In this document: positions 9,295 to 18,060 of the stretch, piece after piece
How the letters are laid out: every line of letters starts with the position of its first letter
Numbering within the stretch: position 1 is the first letter of the stretch
NCBI GenBank assembly: GCA_041396705.1
Contig: JAWKYB010000022.1
Coordinates: forward strand, 1 to 64,000
Direction of reading: 5' to 3'
DNA from: Alphaproteobacteria bacterium
Lineage (GTDB): Bacteria; Pseudomonadota; Alphaproteobacteria; CALKHQ01
DNA: 64,000 bases
Position numbers and translations under genes: made by a program
The notes under the pieces: model-generated
Database searches by the model: none
What the model saw: the letters and a program-made list of their open reading frames with translations, nothing else
Told to the model about the DNA's origin: nothing

Positions 9295-9321
9295 GCTGTC
9301 TCGCTCCTTCCCGCGCTGTCG

Positions 9322-9999
9322 TCAGGCCTTGACCAGATACGCCGTCGGCGTCGGCGTGTCCGGCACCAGGGCGATCTGCGGCGGCGCCTCGAGGCCGGCC
9401 AGGAACTCGTCGACCGCGTCCGACTCGCCCCACTTGTCGACCGCATACTGGTCGAACACCACAAGGCCGCCGCGCACGATGCGCGGCCACGCCAACTTCA
9501 GGACTTCGAGCGTCGCCGCATAAACGTCAAGGTCGCAGTGCAGCAGGCTGATGCGAAAGCCGGGGCGCTCGGCCAGGAACGCCGGCAGAGTCTCGACGAT
9601 GTCGCCGCGGACCAGCGTCACCGCCTCGTCGAGCCCCAGCCTCGGCAGCGCCTCGCGCAGGTTGTCGTAGGCGGACTGGTCGTAGAGAGCGGTCATGTGG
9701 TCCTCCGCCGCCGCCGCCTCGTCGGGCCGCACCCGCGGGAACACCGCCTCGAAGGTGTCGAAGCTGATCACCCGGCCGGCGCCGGTCGGCCGGTAAGTCT
9801 TCAGGAAGTGGGCGAACTGGATCGTGCTGACGCCCTTGAAGGTGCCGCAGTCGACGATGTCGCCGGGCAGGTCGCGGACACGGCGCACCAGCTCGGCGCG
9901 CGCCAGCAGCTTCTGGTAGCGGTGGGTATCGCACAGATAGTGGAAGGCGTTGAACACCTCCCACATCCGCGCGTCGGCGTTGGATGACTGCCTGGTCAC
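9322..9999 (-). CDS. TylF/MycF-type O-methyltransferase
   Basis: Class I SAM methyltransferase of the macrocin O-methyltransferase (TylF) family, 225 residues. It shows IVDCGTFKGVST (SAM site), ISFDTFE and the later LLHCDLDVYAAT / GGLVVFDQY segments typical of TylF, whose Asp residues bind a divalent metal. GTG at 9999 is used; the previous gene ends only 24 bp upstream. TylF enzymes methylate sugar hydroxyls on finished or nucleotide-linked sugars. It probably methylates a sugar or acyl decoration made by this locus. Confidence 0.85.
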   Translation of the reverse strand: MTRQSSNADARMWEVFNAFHYLCDTHRYQKLLARAELVRRVRDLPGDIVDCGTFKGVSTIQFAHFLKTYRPTGAGRVISFDTFEAVFPRVRPDEAAAAEDHMTALYDQSAYDNLREALPRLGLDEAVTLVRGDIVETLPAFLAERPGFRISLLHCDLDVYAATLEVLKLAWPRIVRGGLVVFDQYAVDKWGESDAVDEFLAGLEAPPQIALVPDTPTPTAYLVKA

Positions 10000-10023
10000 G
10001 GGCTTCGCTCCGGTCTTGTCGTG

Positions 10024-10998
10024 TCAGGTTGCGCCGGCTTGCGGCAGGCCGGCGAGCCGGCGGGCGGCGAGCACGCCGCCCAGGATCGCCAGCGCCTCGC
10101 GCGCCGGGCATCGCGGCGGCCGACCTGCCGCCGCGGCGGCGACGAAATCGGCCAGCTCCGCCCGGTAGTCGTCGGCATGCGCACCGCCGAAGGCGGAATC
10201 CTCGACCGGCTCGCCCGCAGCGTCCAGAATGGTGAGCCGCCGTCCGGGGATGTCGATCTCGATGCGGCCGCCGGGCCCCAGCAGCGTCGTCCGGCGCAAG
10301 GGCGGCCGCGTCGCATAGCTGAGCAGCACGGTCGAAAGCGCGCCGCCGTCATGGCGCAGCAGCAGCCCGGCGTTTTCCTCGGCGGCCATGTCGAGGCAGC
10401 GGCCGGCCTGCGCGGTCGCGCCGGCAACGGCGAATGGCCCCAGCAGGTGGGCCAGCAGGTCGATCTCGTGCACCCAGTCGAAGATCGCACCGCCGGTCTG
10501 CGGGTCGGCGGCATAGCCTTGCCGGTAGTCCTGACCCGGGCGCCAGTCCGGCAGGTAGCTGGCGCCGACCGCGACCGCGGCGAGCACCGGCCCGTACGCC
10601 GTCCGCTCGACCAGCGCGCGCGCCCGCTCGACCGCCGGGTGATGGCGCAGGTTCTGGGCGACCGCGACCGTCGCGCCGGCCGCCTCGGCCCGGTCCAGGA
10701 TCGCGCCGAGACCCTCGGCGGTATGGGCGAACGGCTTCTCGACCAGTGCGTGGCGCCCGGCGTCGACGGCGGCGGCGAGATCGGCCAGATGCGCCGCAGA
10801 GGGGCTGGCGACGACCACCGCGTCGCACTGCGCCAGCGCGTCCGCGCGCGATCCGGCCGGCGTCGCGCCCGCCTGCCGGCAGACGGCCTCGGCTTGCGCC
10901 GCGACCGGGTCGAAGCCCACCGCCCGGTGCCCCAGGGCGACGGCATTGGCCAAGTGGCGGGCCCCGATCGAGCCGAGGCCGAGCACGGCGATCCGCAT
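10024..10998 (-). CDS. Gfo/Idh/MocA family oxidoreductase
   Basis: NAD(P)-dependent sugar oxidoreductase, 324 residues. The N-terminal Rossmann motif GLGSIGARH starts at residue 7. VEKPFAHT near residue 93 carries the family Lys-Pro pair. DWVHEIDLLAHLLGP in the C-terminal domain holds the conserved His-Asp of the active site. The ATG directly precedes the first beta strand; the gene begins 16 bp after the ACP stop. In nonulosonate loci such enzymes (for example PtmF-like) provide altered precursors, so a role in making a modified substituent is inferred. Confidence 0.85.
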   Translation of the reverse strand: MRIAVLGLGSIGARHLANAVALGHRAVGFDPVAAQAEAVCRQAGATPAGSRADALAQCDAVVVASPSAAHLADLAAAVDAGRHALVEKPFAHTAEGLGAILDRAEAAGATVAVAQNLRHHPAVERARALVERTAYGPVLAAVAVGASYLPDWRPGQDYRQGYAADPQTGGAIFDWVHEIDLLAHLLGPFAVAGATAQAGRCLDMAAEENAGLLLRHDGGALSTVLLSYATRPPLRRTTLLGPGGRIEIDIPGRRLTILDAAGEPVEDSAFGGAHADDYRAELADFVAAAAAGRPPRCPAREALAILGGVLAARRLAGLPQAGAT

Positions 10999-11014
10999 CC
11001 GCGCGCCCGGCCGC

Positions 11015-11275
11015 TCAGCCGACGCCCAGTTCCTCGGCGACGGTCTCGACGGCCAGGTCGAAGGTGAGGATCTCGACCTGCTTCGCCACGTCGAGCGACA
11101 GCCCGAAGGTCTCGTCGATGGCCGTGCAGAGCTGGATGTGGCGCAGCGAATCCCAGTTGCGGCAGCTGTCCGGCGACAGCTCGTCCGCCACCTCGGCCTC
11201 CGGCATGTCGAGGACCAGGGAAAACACCTCGACAAGCGCCGCGCGGATGCCGGCCTTCGTCCATTGTTGCGTCAT
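11015..11275 (-). CDS. Acyl carrier protein
   Basis: Small 86-residue carrier protein. The helix-2 motif NWDSLRHIQL supplies the Ser to which phosphopantetheine is attached, and the helical pattern before and after fits an ACP. The ATG starts 1 bp after the TGA of the FkbH-like gene, so the two should be made together. FkbH proteins load glyceryl-type units from glycolytic intermediates onto such free-standing carriers. This ACP is therefore probably dedicated to an acyl decoration of the glycan rather than to fatty acid synthesis. Confidence 0.88.
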   Translation of the reverse strand: MTQQWTKAGIRAALVEVFSLVLDMPEAEVADELSPDSCRNWDSLRHIQLCTAIDETFGLSLDVAKQVEILTFDLAVETVAEELGVG

Positions 11276-11276
11276 C

Positions 11277-13073
11277 TCATCTCCCGACCGCCGCCAGCGC
11301 CGGCGCGGGCTCCGGCCGCGTGACCGAAACCTCCGGCGGGTAGCCGTCCGCCGCGGATGCCAGGTCCAGGCCGAACCACTGGCCGGCCGGATCGCCGACA
11401 CGCTCGCCTGCGTCGCGCGCCGCGAAACCGGCGCGGGCGACGAACTCCCAGGCCGGCGCGTTGCGCGGGCCGCGGACCAGCCGGGCGGTCAGCGTCTTCG
11501 CGCCGGCGCGGCGCGCCTGCTCCACGGCGAAGGCGAGCGCGGTCTCCTCGACCCTGCGACCGAGCGCCCGGCAGCTCAGGGCCAGGTTGCGCAGCTGCAG
11601 GGCCTCGCCGTCCGCGGCGATTTCCAGCGCGCCGATCACGCCATAGTCGCCGAAGCGATCCCTCAGCGACAGCGCGTACAGCCCGTCGCCGCGCCTGGCC
11701 AGGTCGGCCAGGCCGGGCCGCTCCAGGGTCAGATGAAACTGGTTGGTCTTGTTGAACAGCTGGTGGATGCGTTCGCGGGTGGCGTCGTCGCATGGCCGGA
11801 TCGCGACGGTGAGGTCGAGCGACGCCAGGAAGCCGGACAGGTCGACAGCCGCGGCCTGCAGCGCCGTGCGTTTCCGCTCCGCCTTCACCCCCTCGGCCCG
11901 CGCCAGATCCTCTCGGGTCACCGACAACGCGTCGAACCCGCGGCAGTCGATCAGCGCGTCGACGAAACGCGCCGGATCCTCCGGCAGCTGGACGACCTCG
12001 ACCTCGGGAAAGGCGGCGCGGATGCGGGCGCATTCGATGGCGCTGTCGTCGACGAACACGAAGCTGTCGGTGCCGAGCGAGAGCTCGCGCGCCAACTCGC
12101 CGATGTTCTCGGCCTTGTCCTGCCAGTTGACCCGGTGCGCGGCAAAGTCGTCCCAGCGCAGCAGCATGTCGTCCCGCTCGAATGCGGCGCGGGCGTCGGC
12201 CTCGTTGTTCTTGCTGTTGACGGCGAGCAGTACGCCGCTGCGCGACAGGTCGAGCATGGCGCGCTGCAGCTGGCGGTGGGCCTCGCCGGGCCAGGACCCG
12301 GCCAGGCCGATGCCCTCCGGGCCGACCTCGCCGACGACGCCGTGCCACAGCGTGTTGTCCAGATCGGTGACCAGCACCTTGCGGCGCGGGCGGAAGAAGC
12401 CCGACAGCGCGCGCGCGACGGCCTCGGCGACCCGCGGCGCGTCGGTCGGCGCGATCGGCGAAAGCGTACGCGCCAGGCCTTCCGCGCCGGCGTCGCCGTC
12501 GCTCGGTTGCGGCAGGTCGATGGCATGGGCTTGCGGGTGCTGGGCTGCGAATGCGTCGATGGCCGCGTTCACCGTCGCGGCTGCGCGCGACAGCGATGCC
12601 GCGCCGCGGTCGCCGAATGCCTGTGCGCCTGCCCAGGCCGGCGCCGACACGCGGGCGATCACGAGCGGTGCGCCGCTGCGCGCGCGGAAGCCGGCGAGGA
12701 CGCCGGCCAGCGACGCGGCGGCCGTCTCCGCCGCGGCGGCCGCGTCGCGCGCGTCGCCGATCAGTTCGCCCAGGTGCAGCAGCAGCACGCAGGCCTCCAG
12801 GTCGTCCGGCGGCGCCAGCAGCGCCTGCTGCCACAGGCTGTATTCGGTGAAGCCCGCGGCGATACGCCAGCCGCTCAGGGCGGCCTCGACGGCCAGATAG
12901 GGCTCGAGCGGGCGCACGGTGTAGGACGAGACGACGGCAACCTTGCGGCCGGCAGCCGGCTCGCCGCCGAGCCGTTTGCGGAGCTTCAGATAGGTCAGCA
13001 GCTGCGGCGCCGCGCGGACCTCGGCGCGAAGAGCGGCCAGCTCGGCCGGCGCCAGCGCGTCGTTCGCAGCCAT
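11277..13073 (-). CDS. FkbH-like HAD-IIIC family protein
   Basis: A 598-residue HAD-superfamily enzyme of the FkbH type. The N-terminal ~240 residues form an SGNH-like/linker region. The HAD motif VTDLDNTLWHG lies near residue 240, followed by VNSKNNEADA and FVDDSAIECARI, which are hallmark FkbH segments. The C-terminal ~150 residues are GNAT-like (FGDYGVIGAL, RALGRRVEETAL). Characterised relatives convert 1,3-bisphosphoglycerate to D-glyceryl-S-ACP. The adjacent ACP and the distant FkbM methyltransferase support the same chemistry here. The start overlaps the upstream MaoC-SDR stop by 1 bp. Confidence 0.9.
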   Translation of the reverse strand: MAANDALAPAELAALRAEVRAAPQLLTYLKLRKRLGGEPAAGRKVAVVSSYTVRPLEPYLAVEAALSGWRIAAGFTEYSLWQQALLAPPDDLEACVLLLHLGELIGDARDAAAAAETAAASLAGVLAGFRARSGAPLVIARVSAPAWAGAQAFGDRGAASLSRAAATVNAAIDAFAAQHPQAHAIDLPQPSDGDAGAEGLARTLSPIAPTDAPRVAEAVARALSGFFRPRRKVLVTDLDNTLWHGVVGEVGPEGIGLAGSWPGEAHRQLQRAMLDLSRSGVLLAVNSKNNEADARAAFERDDMLLRWDDFAAHRVNWQDKAENIGELARELSLGTDSFVFVDDSAIECARIRAAFPEVEVVQLPEDPARFVDALIDCRGFDALSVTREDLARAEGVKAERKRTALQAAAVDLSGFLASLDLTVAIRPCDDATRERIHQLFNKTNQFHLTLERPGLADLARRGDGLYALSLRDRFGDYGVIGALEIAADGEALQLRNLALSCRALGRRVEETALAFAVEQARRAGAKTLTARLVRGPRNAPAWEFVARAGFAARDAGERVGDPAGQWFGLDLASAADGYPPEVSVTRPEPAPALAAVGR

Positions 13074-14269
13074 CAGGCCATCACCTGCCCGCCGTCGACG
13101 ACAAGGTCGTGGCCGTTGACGTAGCTGCCGGCGGCGCCGGCCACGAAGGCGACCGCCGCGGCGACCTCGTCGCGCTCGGCCAGCCGGCGCATCGGCGTCT
13201 GCGCCGCGGCCAGCTTGCGCGCCCGCTCCGGCACGTGCGCCGTCAACTCGGTGGCCAGGAAGCTCGGCGACACGATGTTGCCTCGCACGCCGGCGGGCGC
13301 GAGCTCGGCCGCGACCGAACGCACCAGCGCGGCGCCGGCCGCCTTGGCCGCGGCATAGGCCGCCAGTCCGGGCGGCGGCGCGCCGTGTGCCGCGGTGGAG
13401 CCGAGATAGGTGACGGTTCCGCCGCCTGCCTCGCGCAGGGCGGGGGCGCAGGCCCGCAGGATGTTGACCAGCCCATGCACCTGGACCCGGAAGTGGGCGT
13501 CGACCGCGGCGGCCCCGATCTCGTCCACCGGCTGCGCGGCCAGCGGGGCGCTGGCGCAATGCACCACGGCCCGGATCGGACCGAATGCGGCGCGGGCACG
13601 GTCGACCGCATCGGATACGGAGCCGGCGTCGGTGAGGTCGCACGCCAGCGGCGCCGCGGCCGGTCCCAGCTCGTCGGCGCAGCGCTGCAGCGCGTCGAGC
13701 CGGCGGCCGAGCAGGCCGACGGCAAAACCGTCCGCGCCCAGGCGCCGCGCGATCGCGCCACCGAGCGCCCCGGATGCACCGAAGACCAAGGCGGTGCCCG
13801 CCGCGCCTTCCGGCATGACGGGCCGTTCCGCTCGCCCCCGGTCGTCCGTCGCCGACTCTGCACCGCCCAGCGGCAGCAGGGTCCCGGCCTCGCCGGACAG
13901 CAGCGCCTCGCCGTGCTGGTTCCGGGCCGCGAGGTCGAGCACGACCTCGCGCCGCCGGTCCGAGACCCGGATCACGCGGGCGCTCAGCGTCACCCGGTCG
14001 CCGACATGGGCCGGTTTCAGGAACCGCAGGGTCAGATAGGCCCACAGCGCGCCGGGTCCGGGCAGGTGCATGCCGATCAGGGTGGAGATGTGGGCGGCAT
14101 ATGCCATGCCGTGGGCAACCCGGCCCGGCAGGCCGTGCCTGCGGGCGAAATCGTCGTCGAAATGCATCGGGTTGCGGTCGCCCGAGTAGGCGGCGAAGCG
14201 GTCCAGCAGGTCGGCATCGACGGCCAGTTCGATCGCGGCCTCGCTGTCCACTTTCGGCAGTCCACTCAT
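13073..14269 (-). CDS. MaoC-like dehydratase fused to short-chain dehydrogenase
   Basis: A 398-residue fusion. Residues ~1-135 are a hot-dog MaoC domain with the hydratase motif GDRNPMHFDDDFA and later VAHGM. Residues ~170-398 are an SDR with cofactor loop FGASGALGG, active-site YAAAK and the C-terminal NGHDLVVDGGQ. MaoC plus ketoreductase chemistry would act on a short 3-keto/3-hydroxyacyl thioester, which fits the neighbouring ACP. In frame and uninterrupted; the stop overlaps the FkbH start by 1 bp. The gene may supply a hydroxyacyl group (3-hydroxybutyryl groups occur on some pseudaminates); this is inference. Confidence 0.87.
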   Translation of the reverse strand: MSGLPKVDSEAAIELAVDADLLDRFAAYSGDRNPMHFDDDFARRHGLPGRVAHGMAYAAHISTLIGMHLPGPGALWAYLTLRFLKPAHVGDRVTLSARVIRVSDRRREVVLDLAARNQHGEALLSGEAGTLLPLGGAESATDDRGRAERPVMPEGAAGTALVFGASGALGGAIARRLGADGFAVGLLGRRLDALQRCADELGPAAAPLACDLTDAGSVSDAVDRARAAFGPIRAVVHCASAPLAAQPVDEIGAAAVDAHFRVQVHGLVNILRACAPALREAGGGTVTYLGSTAAHGAPPPGLAAYAAAKAAGAALVRSVAAELAPAGVRGNIVSPSFLATELTAHVPERARKLAAAQTPMRRLAERDEVAAAVAFVAGAAGSYVNGHDLVVDGGQVMA

Positions 14270-14282
14270 GGCGTCGTCGGGG

Positions 14283-14900
14283 CTATGGGCGATCCGGCGT
14301 CGGAATGTCCGGTACCGGGCGGCCGCGCTGCGCGGCCCATTCCTCGACCGAAAGCATCCAGTAGGTCGCATCCTGGTAGCGGTCGCCGCCCCAGTACAGG
14401 TTCGGCACCGTGGCCACCAGGGTGAAGCCGAGGCGCTTGAAGTTGAAGTTCGACGCAAGGTGGTTGGCGGTCGTCGGCTCGAACACGCGCCTGACCTTGC
14501 GCTCGAAGAAGATGAAGTCCAGGCCGGTGCGGCAGGCATCCAGTGCATAGCCGCCTTGCCAGTAGGCGCGGGCGCCGATCAGGTAGCCGATGCTGGAGAA
14601 GCGGTGCACCGGATCGACGCGCAGCGTGAACGTGCCGATCCGCTCGCCGGTTTCCCTGGCATGGATCGCGAAGATGAACGTGTCGCGATGGTCGAAGCCG
14701 GCGACGAAGCGCTGCAGGCTGGCGATGTCGTGGCGCTGGAATCGCGCCTGGATGAACCGGGTGACCTCCGGGTCGCGCATCCAGCCGAGATAGTCGTCGC
14801 CCACGTCCTCCGGCCGGAACCGGGCCAGGTCGACCAGCGTGCCGTCCAGCCGCTCGCGATAGGCCGGCGCCGCCGCCGTCGCTTCGGCCGGTATCGTCAC
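14283..14900 (-). CDS. GNAT family N-acetyltransferase (RimJ/RimL type)
   Basis: About 205 residues, RimJ/RimL-like GNAT fold. DDYLGWMRDPEVTRF near the start and GYLIGARAYWQGGYALDA for the acyl-CoA/pantetheine loop are characteristic, as is the NFKRLGFTLV segment. GTG at 14900 overlaps the TGA of the upstream gene (GTGA). GNAT proteins can use acyl-CoA or acyl-ACP donors. Placed directly before the MaoC-SDR/FkbH/ACP genes, it is the best candidate for transferring the carrier-bound acyl group to an amino sugar, but plain acetyl transfer is equally compatible. Confidence 0.85.
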   Translation of the reverse strand: MTIPAEATAAAPAYRERLDGTLVDLARFRPEDVGDDYLGWMRDPEVTRFIQARFQRHDIASLQRFVAGFDHRDTFIFAIHARETGERIGTFTLRVDPVHRFSSIGYLIGARAYWQGGYALDACRTGLDFIFFERKVRRVFEPTTANHLASNFNFKRLGFTLVATVPNLYWGGDRYQDATYWMLSVEEWAAQRGRPVPDIPTPDRP

Positions 14901-16825
14901 GCCGCGCGCGCCGTTGCCGTTGCCATCCGGCGCAGGAAGCGCACGCCGCTCCGGCCGGTGCCGGCCGGACCGAACAGGAAGCGCTCCTCCAGGTCCCGGC
15001 GGGCATCGGCCTTCGCCGCGAACTGCCGGCGCAGGGACGCGTGGTCCTGTGCCAGCAGGGCGTGGAAGCGGTCGATCCAGCCGTCCTCGCGGCAGTCCAC
15101 CACGAAGGCGCCGCGCTCCAGCGCCTGGCGCGCGGCATCGGTGACGACATACATGCCCGTCTCCAGGAAGACGAACGGCACACGGGCGCTCCAGGCCCAG
15201 GACATGATGCTGCCAGGGCCATCGACTATGACCACGTCGGCCGCCGCGCGCATGTTGCGGAAGTCGACGAACTGCTGGACGCGGCAGTTGGCCGGCAGCG
15301 CGACAAGTCCGGCCAGCGGATCGGGGTCGAGGTAGCGATAGGTCGGATAGAGCTTCAGCAGCACGTCGTCCGGCAGCCTGCCCAGCACCTGGTCGAGCAC
15401 CTGGCGGCGGATGTCGTGATAGTGGGTGTCGCGCCAGTAATGCGGCAGGAACTGGAAGTTGTTGGGATAGAAGGCGGTGCACCAGACGATCAGCCGCCGG
15501 CTGGCCTTCAGCGCCAGTCGGCCGGCCATGCGCTGGATCGCCCGCGCCCCGACGCGGCGGATCAGGCCGGGCGCGCCGACGACGGCACAGCTCGCCGCCA
15601 CGTCGACGCCGGCGATCTCGCCGATCAGGTCGCGCTGCGCCGGCGTGTAGAGCAGGGTATGGCCGAGCCACGCCGGCGCCTCGCGCGCGCCGACGGCGAA
15701 GTGCATCGGGCTCAGGCCGGGCGCCACGCCATGTTCGGCGACGATGGCCGGGCGGCCGAGCCGCTCCACCTCGAAGCGCAGCAGGCGGTCGGCCGGCGCG
15801 GTCATCGCGTTCGACAGGAACACGGTCGGGCGGCCGCTGTTGTCGGCGTCGGCCATGGCCGTGACGACGGCGGCACGGATCTGCGGTGCGCAGGCGGCCG
15901 CGTGATCGAGCACGCACGCCAGCCGCGCGGCCACCGCGGCGGCGGCGGCGGTCACCGCCGGCGCCGGCTGCAGGCCGTGGTTGCGCCAGGCCGCGGTCAC
16001 GGCCGTGGCGACCAGTTCGTCGACCTCGCCGCCCGGTCGATGCCGGCAGGCCGCGTCCGGCGCCGCGAACTGGGGCATCGCAAAGCTGCGCAACGCGCAT
16101 CCGTGGCGCAGCAGCGGCAGGATCAGCTCTTCGATCAGCTCGTTGCTGCGGTACAGCAGCACCGCCGGCCCGCGCGAGAGCGGCAGGCTGACTGGCCTGC
16201 CGCGCAGCATGCGGCGCCACAGGCGATAGGCCAGACTGGCCTTCGGCGCGTTGAGCAGGGTGACGACGCGGGTCCAGGCCGACGGCCGCATGAAATCGCC
16301 GCTTTCCTGGGCGCCGGAGGGCTCGCGGCCCTGGAAGGCCTCGTGCGCCAGGCCGATCCGGCTGCCGAGGACGGTCAGCAGCGTGGCGAACCGGTTCGGC
16401 ATCAGGCCGAAGCCTCTGACCGCCTCGTCCTCGGCAACGCCGAAACAGCGGATCTCGGCACCGGTCCGGCCGGCGTGCCCGACCAGCCGGTCGAGCAGGT
16501 GCGCCTTGTACAGATAGGCACAGAGCGTGCGGTGCAGGACGGGCTGCACCGCGAGGCCGAGCGGGGGCCGGTCGGGACCGCCGTCCGCATCCAGCCGGCG
16601 CGCGATCGCATGGGCCGCGTCGAGGCTGGCGAAGCCGATCGCATCCGCCTCGGCCTGGCTGACCGAACCGTCGAGCGCGTGGAAGGCCAAGCCTTCCCGC
16701 CGGCAGAATTCCAGCACATAAGGCGAGGTCGCGGCCATGGCGATGCGTCGCCCGGCCAGCACGCTGCGTGCATGCTCGACCGCCTCGGCGCACTCGACCA
16801 CCGCATAGACCTCGGGGTCAGCCAA
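14897..16825 (-). CDS. Putative surface-polysaccharide glycosyltransferase-like protein
   Basis: A 642-residue protein I cannot assign firmly. The C-terminal half looks like a GT-B nucleotide-binding lobe: AEHGVAP near residue 370, LKLYPTYRYLDPDP, then DVVIVDGPGSIMSWAWSARVPFVFLETG, resembling capsule and CDP-glycerol-type transferases. No membrane segments. TTG at 16825 overlaps the pseC stop by 8 bp and is the only start preserving the N-terminal strand (EVYAVVE); ATG about 29 residues later is the alternative. A cytoplasmic glycosyltransferase acting on the nonulosonate is the likeliest role. Confidence 0.7.
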   Translation of the reverse strand: MADPEVYAVVECAEAVEHARSVLAGRRIAMAATSPYVLEFCRREGLAFHALDGSVSQAEADAIGFASLDAAHAIARRLDADGGPDRPPLGLAVQPVLHRTLCAYLYKAHLLDRLVGHAGRTGAEIRCFGVAEDEAVRGFGLMPNRFATLLTVLGSRIGLAHEAFQGREPSGAQESGDFMRPSAWTRVVTLLNAPKASLAYRLWRRMLRGRPVSLPLSRGPAVLLYRSNELIEELILPLLRHGCALRSFAMPQFAAPDAACRHRPGGEVDELVATAVTAAWRNHGLQPAPAVTAAAAAVAARLACVLDHAAACAPQIRAAVVTAMADADNSGRPTVFLSNAMTAPADRLLRFEVERLGRPAIVAEHGVAPGLSPMHFAVGAREAPAWLGHTLLYTPAQRDLIGEIAGVDVAASCAVVGAPGLIRRVGARAIQRMAGRLALKASRRLIVWCTAFYPNNFQFLPHYWRDTHYHDIRRQVLDQVLGRLPDDVLLKLYPTYRYLDPDPLAGLVALPANCRVQQFVDFRNMRAAADVVIVDGPGSIMSWAWSARVPFVFLETGMYVVTDAARQALERGAFVVDCREDGWIDRFHALLAQDHASLRRQFAAKADARRDLEERFLFGPAGTGRSGVRFLRRMATATARAA

Positions 16826-18048
16826 CGGCGAGCGTCGCCTTCAAGGCCGCGCAGACCCGGTCCTGCTCGGCGTCGGTCAGCCCGATGTAGAGCGGCAACG
16901 ACAGGGCGTGCGCGTAATAGGCCTCCGCGCCGGGCAGGCTGACCGGGCCGTGTCGCCGGCGCCAATAGGGCTGGTTGTGGACCGGAATGTAGTGGACCTG
17001 CGAGCCGACGCCGTGCTCAGCGCGCAGCCGTCGCATCGTCTCGGCGCGCGACGGCGCCGCTGGCGTCGAACGCGATCCGGGCCGCGGCCAGATGCCAGGC
17101 CGGTGCGCCCCACGTCACCGTTGCCGGCGGGCGAACCGGCGCGCCGACGTCGGCCAGCAGATGCCGGTAGCGCTCGAACAGCCGCCTGCGTTCCGCCACC
17201 CATGACGCGAGCTTGCGCAGCTGGCTGATGCCGAGCGCGCACAGGATGTCGGGTACGCGGAAATTGAGGCTGGGCTCGGCCATCTCGTAGTACCAGGGAT
17301 TCGGCAGACCGTCGCCGCCGAACCCCGCGTCGCGGTGCTGCCAGGCGGCGCTGTCCCGTTCCATGCCGTGGTTGCGCACCCGGCGCAGACGCGCGGCAAG
17401 CACATCGTCATTCGTGGTCACGGCACCGCCTTCGCCCATCGCGATCGTCTTGACCGGATGGAACGAGAAGGTCGCCATCGACGACCAGCGGCAGTCGCCG
17501 ACGCGGCTGTCCGAGCCGCCGGACCCGGCATCGCCGGCGCGGCGCGCAAGCCCGCCCACGGCATGGGCCGCGTCCTCGACCAGCGCCAGCCCTTGGCTGT
17601 CGCACAGCGCCTTCAGCGCCGGCATGTCGGCGACCTGGCCGTTCAGGTGGACCACGAAGGCGGCCCTGAGCCGCAGCGTCGGGAAGCGGCGCCGGGCCGC
17701 ATCGATCGCCCGTTCCAGGTCGGCCGGCCGCATCAGGCCGGTCTCCGGGTCGACGTCGGCGAAGACGACCTCGGCGCCGGCCAGATGCGGGCCGCTGGCC
17801 GTGGCGAGAAACGTCTGCGCCGGCACGACCACCGCGTCGCCGCTGCCGATCTCCAGCGCACGGGCGGCCATGTACAGCGCGGACGTGCCGTTGTTGCACG
17901 CCACGGCGTGTCGCGCGCCGGTGACGTCAGCCAGGGCCGCCTCGAACCGCTCGACCAGCGGGCCGGTGGTCAGCAGTTCGCCGCGCAGGGCCGCCGCGAC
18001 CGACGCGACATCGTCGTCGTCGATCAGCTGGCGGGCATAGGGAAGCGT
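16818..18048 (-). pseudogene. pseC: PseC aminotransferase, frame-broken and lacking a standard start codon
   Basis: DegT-family PLP aminotransferase that aminates the PseB product at C4. The N-terminal LPYARQLIDDDDVAS, GTSALYMAA, the Schiff-base Lys in FSFHPVKTIAMGEGG, and the C-terminal QVHYIPVHNQPYW all match PseC. Two defects are visible. Near 17052 the frame shifts by one extra base (a GC-rich tract), so the last ~75 residues are in another frame. At the 5' end, between the pseB TAG and the conserved LPY, there is no ATG, GTG or TTG; an ACG at 18048 sits exactly where ATG would be expected. It may be non-functional, use a near-cognate start, or reflect sequence error. Confidence 0.85.
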
Positions 18049-18060
18049 GTGCGTGGCCGT

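Noticed and set aside
11277..14045. Upstream extension of the FkbH-like frame to over 900 residues
   Set aside because: The extra N-terminal part is antisense-like low-complexity sequence overlapping the MaoC-SDR gene; ATG at 13073 fits the family.
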